Below, in pieces: positions 6,388 through 8,571 of a stretch of 8,571 nucleotides of DNA; the stretch's first letter is position 1, and every line of letters begins with the position of its first letter. Source of the stretch: an uncultured Sutterella sp. (GTDB lineage Bacteria > Pseudomonadota > Gammaproteobacteria > Burkholderiales > Burkholderiaceae_F); the NCBI GenBank assembly GCA_900554375.1, contig USHK01000040.1:1-8571 (forward strand), read 5' to 3'. Below the pieces are notes generated by a model that saw only the letters and a list, made by a program, of their open reading frames with translations, made no database searches and had not been told where the DNA came from. The translations under genes and the position numbers were made by a program.

Positions 6388-7095
6388 ATGGCGAGCGCAT
6401 TACTTTGTCTTGAATCTTCCGGAAATTTGTGTTCTGTGGCTGTCTCCGGCTTCGATCGGGAAGTTTTCCTTCAATCCGAACCCGGACAAAAACACACGGA
6501 AGTCATCCTCGGAATGATTCGCGAAAGTCTCTCTGCTTCCGGCGGCAGCCGCGAAGCTCTGCAGGCTATAGCTTTCGGCTCCGGTCCCGGCGCCTTTACC
6601 GGGCTGCGTGTCGCCTGCGGAATAGCGCAAGGAATGGGCTGGGCGCTCAGCCTACCGCTCGTTCCCGTCAACACCCTTCTCGCACTTGCCTATGAACATA
6701 GTGAAACCTTAGAAGAAGGTTCTCGTTTGCTTGCTGCAATTGATGCCCGCATGCATGAATGCTACTGCTCGGTTTTCCGCTGCGAGAACAACGAATTCAA
6801 GGAAGTTACAGCACCTGCTCTTTGCAAGCCGAGCGAACTTCAGGCTATCGCCGATGACAACGGCGCTGATTTTCTCTGCGGCAACGCCTTCCGCGTTTAT
6901 GCAGATGAAATCGGAGAACTTACTCCTAAAAAACTTCTTTCCACGAACGACGTCAACGCACAAATGATCGTTCCGCTTGCCCAAAAATACTTTGCTGAAA
7001 ATAAAACTGTTGATGCCGCAGAAGCATCACCGCTTTATGTTCGTGATCACGTCGCCTTGACGATCGAAGAACGTAAAGCGGAAAAATCCCGCTGA
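6388..7095 (+). CDS. tsaB: tRNA threonylcarbamoyladenosine biosynthesis protein TsaB
   Basis: TsaB (YeaZ) is the scaffold partner of TsaD and TsaE, which transfer threonylcarbamoyl to A37 of ANN-decoding tRNAs. The protein is 235 aa, the usual length, with an ASKHA-type fold. Visible family motifs are LCLESSGNLCSVAV at the N-terminus, QKHTEVIL (34-41), GSGPGAFTGLRVACGIAQG (64-82), IDARMHECY (118-126) and the C-terminal PLYVRDHVA (215-223). The start is set by the AGGAG at 6376-6380. rimI follows after 7 bases and the uracil-DNA glycosylase 3 bases after that, indicating one operon. tsaB-rimI pairing is widespread and supports both names. Confidence 0.96.
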   Translation: MASALLCLESSGNLCSVAVSGFDREVFLQSEPGQKHTEVILGMIRESLSASGGSREALQAIAFGSGPGAFTGLRVACGIAQGMGWALSLPLVPVNTLLALAYEHSETLEEGSRLLAAIDARMHECYCSVFRCENNEFKEVTAPALCKPSELQAIADDNGADFLCGNAFRVYADEIGELTPKKLLSTNDVNAQMIVPLAQKYFAENKTVDAAEASPLYVRDHVALTIEERKAEKSR

Positions 7096-7102
7096 GAATC
7101 CT

Positions 7103-7555
7103 ATGGCTGAAAATCTGCTCATCACCCGAATGACTTCGGATGACATCGACGATGTCGTTCTTCTTGACCGCTCCATCTTCTACGATCCTTGGGCGCGGAC
7201 GTCATTCTCAGGTTCGCTGAAAAAAGACACGTGTCTGATCCTCAGAAATGGAAGAGAACTGGAGGGGTATGCGATTTTCAGCAGTATTTTTGACGAAGGC
7301 GAACTACTGCGCATCGCTGTCAACCCGTTATCCCGCCGCAAGGGATATGCCACGCTTCTTATGAACGAGCTCAGCAGGATCGGACGAGAACGCAATATCG
7401 AACATTGGTTCTTGGAAGTCAGGGCCGGAAATCTCGGAGCGATTAAACTTTATGAGAAATTCGGTTTCATCATGATGGGCAGACGCAAGGGATATTATCC
7501 TGCTCCGAACGGACGTGAGGATGCCATCACGATGCACGCTTATAGGAAGAAATAA
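7103..7555 (+). CDS. rimI: Ribosomal protein bS18 alanine N-acetyltransferase
   Basis: A GNAT-family acetyltransferase of 150 aa that acetylates the N-terminal alanine of ribosomal protein bS18 from acetyl-CoA. The acetyl-CoA pyrophosphate loop is SRRKGYATLL (77-86), after the beta strand LLRIAVNP (68-75). The catalytic Glu105 lies in WFLEVRAGN and the general-acid Tyr117 in IKLYEKFGF. The RimI signature RRKGYYPAPNGREDAITM (127-144) closes the fold. It starts 7 bases after the tsaB stop with only a weak purine stretch ahead, so translation probably depends on coupling to tsaB. Confidence 0.95.
   Translation: MAENLLITRMTSDDIDDVVLLDRSIFYDPWARTSFSGSLKKDTCLILRNGRELEGYAIFSSIFDEGELLRIAVNPLSRRKGYATLLMNELSRIGRERNIEHWFLEVRAGNLGAIKLYEKFGFIMMGRRKGYYPAPNGREDAITMHAYRKK
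7546..7551 (+). promoter_or_regulatory. Ribosome binding site supporting a GTG start
   Basis: AGGAAG overlaps the last codons of rimI and is 7 bases before GTG at 7559. The encoded N-terminus (LDQRKSDIWNALGIG) looks like the conserved N-terminal helix of betaproteobacterial family 4 uracil-DNA glycosylases, so the GTG start is preferred. Confidence 0.7.
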
Positions 7556-7558
7556 AAC

Positions 7559-8512
7559 GTGCTAGATCAAAGGAAGTCAGATATATGGAACGCGCTCGGC
7601 ATCGGTCCTCAATGGATTGAACGGGATAAACTTGCCGAAGCGGCTCAAAAAGCCGTAAAGGTTAAACTTGCGCCCGAGTCTGCCGCCCCTCAGCAGAATC
7701 ACGCGCCGACGACGGCATCTGCCGCTTCCTTTGTGAGCTCTGCTCCTCGGCCTTCAGGTAACATTTCGCTTTCCACCGGCTCCTCCCCCTCACCTTCTTT
7801 GCGTCAAAGTAAGGGGACTGCTGACCGCAGTGCACCTCCGCCTAGGGTGGCACGGCCCGAACCAGCCTCAAAACCTGCTTACCGCAGTGCAAGCGAAGCA
7901 AGAGGAGTCCGTCCCGAGGCCTACACGGAAGCACGTATTCAACAAATTGCTGCCGCCGATTGGCAGACGCTAAGGCAGCTCGTTCAGGACTGTCGGGCTT
8001 GCGAGATCTCCTCGAGTCGGCTGCACCCTGTCTTCGGGCAAGGCAATCCTCCTTGCCGCCTGATGCTTATCGGGGAAGCTCCGGGCGCCGAAGAAGATCG
8101 CCTAGGTCAGCCCTTTGTCGGCCCTTCGGGTAAATTACTGGACAAGATCCTGGAGGCGGCCAAACTCGATCGCGAGAAGGATTTGTGCATTTTCAATACG
8201 CTCAAGTGCCGTCCTCCGCTGAACGCCACGCCGGAAAAAGCAGAAACCATGGCTTGCCGCCCTTTTCTTGAACGTCAAATTGAGCTGATTGATCCGGAAG
8301 TGATTGTTGCAATGGGAAAACCGGCCGCATCCTGGTTCTTTCCCGATCTCAGGACACTTACTCCTTACCGAGGTAAAGTGCACAATTTGACTGTGCAGGG
8401 CAAACCTCGGAAGATAATCGTGACTTATCATCCTTCTTACCTGCTGCGTTCTCCTCAGGAAAAACGCAAAGCTTGGCTCGATTGGTGCTTGATACTCGAT
8501 ACCTTGAGTTAA
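7559..8512 (+). CDS. udg: Family 4 (4Fe-4S) uracil-DNA glycosylase
   Basis: Removes uracil from DNA as the first step of base excision repair. The 317-aa protein has a short N-terminal helix (1-35), a Pro/Ser/Ala-rich and probably disordered linker (about 38-118), and the catalytic domain (about 125-317). The iron-sulfur ligands are Cys145 and Cys148 (DCRACE), Cys217 (LKCRPP) and Cys233 (MACRPF). Motif 1 is GEAPGAEEDRLGQPFVGPSG (172-191) with Glu173 and the GQPFVG loop. Motif 2 is YHPSYLLRSP (290-299) with His291. Family 4 catalytic domains are about 200 aa, so the extra length is the linker. The linker DNA holds an imperfect 17-base duplication and a hairpin, signs of recent change. It begins with GTG 3 bases after rimI. 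A palindromic element lies just after its stop. Confidence 0.94.
   Translation: MLDQRKSDIWNALGIGPQWIERDKLAEAAQKAVKVKLAPESAAPQQNHAPTTASAASFVSSAPRPSGNISLSTGSSPSPSLRQSKGTADRSAPPPRVARPEPASKPAYRSASEARGVRPEAYTEARIQQIAAADWQTLRQLVQDCRACEISSSRLHPVFGQGNPPCRLMLIGEAPGAEEDRLGQPFVGPSGKLLDKILEAAKLDREKDLCIFNTLKCRPPLNATPEKAETMACRPFLERQIELIDPEVIVAMGKPAASWFFPDLRTLTPYRGKVHNLTVQGKPRKIIVTYHPSYLLRSPQEKRKAWLDWCLILDTLS
7793..7814 (+). repeat. Hairpin inside the glycosylase linker
   Basis: CCTTCTTTG (7793-7801) pairs with CAAAG-T-AAGG (7805-7814) around a CGT loop, nine base pairs with one bulged T. It sits in the least constrained part of the protein and may be a remnant of a small palindromic repeat read in frame. 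Confidence 0.4.
7818..7891 (+). repeat. Imperfect 17-base direct repeat in the glycosylase linker
   Basis: CTGCTGACCGCAGTGCA (7818-7834) recurs as CTGCTTACCGCAGTGCA (7875-7891) with one mismatch. The copies are 57 bases apart, a multiple of three, and both encode an Arg-Ser-Ala core. This suggests the linker grew by in-frame duplication. Confidence 0.6.
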
Positions 8513-8514
8513 CA

Positions 8515-8566
8515 AGTCAACTACCTCGGCCTCAAGGCCGGGGCTTGAAAGAGCCTCTAGTTGACT
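8515..8566. repeat. Nested palindrome, candidate IS200/IS605-type terminus
   Basis: A perfect 9-base inverted repeat, AGTCAACTA (8515-8523) and TAGTTGACT (8558-8566), encloses a strong hairpin. In it CCTCGGCC (8524-8531) pairs with GGCCGGGG (8536-8543) around TCAA, eight pairs including one T-G. An alternative weaker stem pairs GGCT (8542-8545) with AGCC (8552-8555). No T-tract follows on either strand, so it is not a standard terminator. Read on the minus strand it ends in a GC hairpin followed directly by GGTAGTTGAC, which resembles right ends of IS200/IS605 (TnpB-type) elements. It begins three bases after the glycosylase stop. The inverted repeat is certain; the mobile-element reading is inference because the rest lies outside the window. 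Confidence 0.5.
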
Positions 8567-8571
8567 AGCCT

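Noticed and set aside
8135..8515. Open frame of 126 codons on the minus strand at the right end
   Set aside because: Antisense to the catalytic domain of the glycosylase, with no motif. The palindrome lies just upstream, but no promoter is visible.
8524..8543. GC hairpin after the glycosylase as a rho-independent terminator
   Set aside because: No run of T follows on the plus strand, or on the minus strand. The outer inverted repeat also points to a repeat element rather than a simple terminator.
1..8571. CRISPR array, tRNA, rRNA or prophage genes
   Set aside because: No regularly spaced repeats, no cloverleaf-like sequence, and no phage structural or integrase genes were seen on either strand.

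Overview
The window reads as a short chromosomal segment of a betaproteobacterium. I infer Burkholderiales, most likely a gut-type Sutterellaceae relative, from three things: OmpR/EnvZ proteins of the beta/gamma type next to ispD-ispF; a tsaB-rimI-family 4 uracil-DNA glycosylase run; and a FixJ-type regulator coupled to a Tat-exported fumarate-reductase-like flavoprotein. This assignment rests on recognition, not on a search. Coding density is very high. The longest gene-free stretch is 140 bases (5531-5670), so no gap exceeds 300 bases.

Layout. Bases 1-48 are not genomic: they are an Illumina Nextera i7/read-2 adapter left at a contig end. Real sequence starts at 49, inside a FixJ/NarL-type response regulator whose 5' part is missing. 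It overlaps by ATGA a Tat-signal FAD enzyme of the flavocytochrome c/fumarate reductase family (533-2056). Next come ispD and ispF (2113-3310), two steps of the MEP isoprenoid pathway, overlapping by 8 bases. Facing them, with shared stop codons, is an ompR-envZ two-component operon on the minus strand (5530 back to 3307). Divergent from ompR is a secreted DUF3106-like protein (5671-6345) with three internal helical repeats. Then tsaB, rimI and a 4Fe-4S uracil-DNA glycosylase follow on the plus strand (6388-8512). The last 57 bases hold a nested palindrome that resembles an IS200/IS605-type terminus and probably explains why the contig stops there.

How the genes fit together. The left module looks like a regulator plus the periplasmic reductase it controls. 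The flavoprotein keeps its FAD-binding parts but lacks two residues expected of a true fumarate reductase, so its substrate is probably something else. The centre is housekeeping isoprenoid synthesis and an envelope-sensing two-component system. The divergent pairing of that system with a small secreted protein bearing LTxxQ-like repeats recalls the cpxP/cpxRA layout and is the most interesting biological hypothesis here. The right module joins tRNA t6A modification (tsaB), ribosomal protein acetylation (rimI) and uracil repair. I see no wholly new system, no CRISPR array, no tRNA or rRNA gene, and no complete mobile element.
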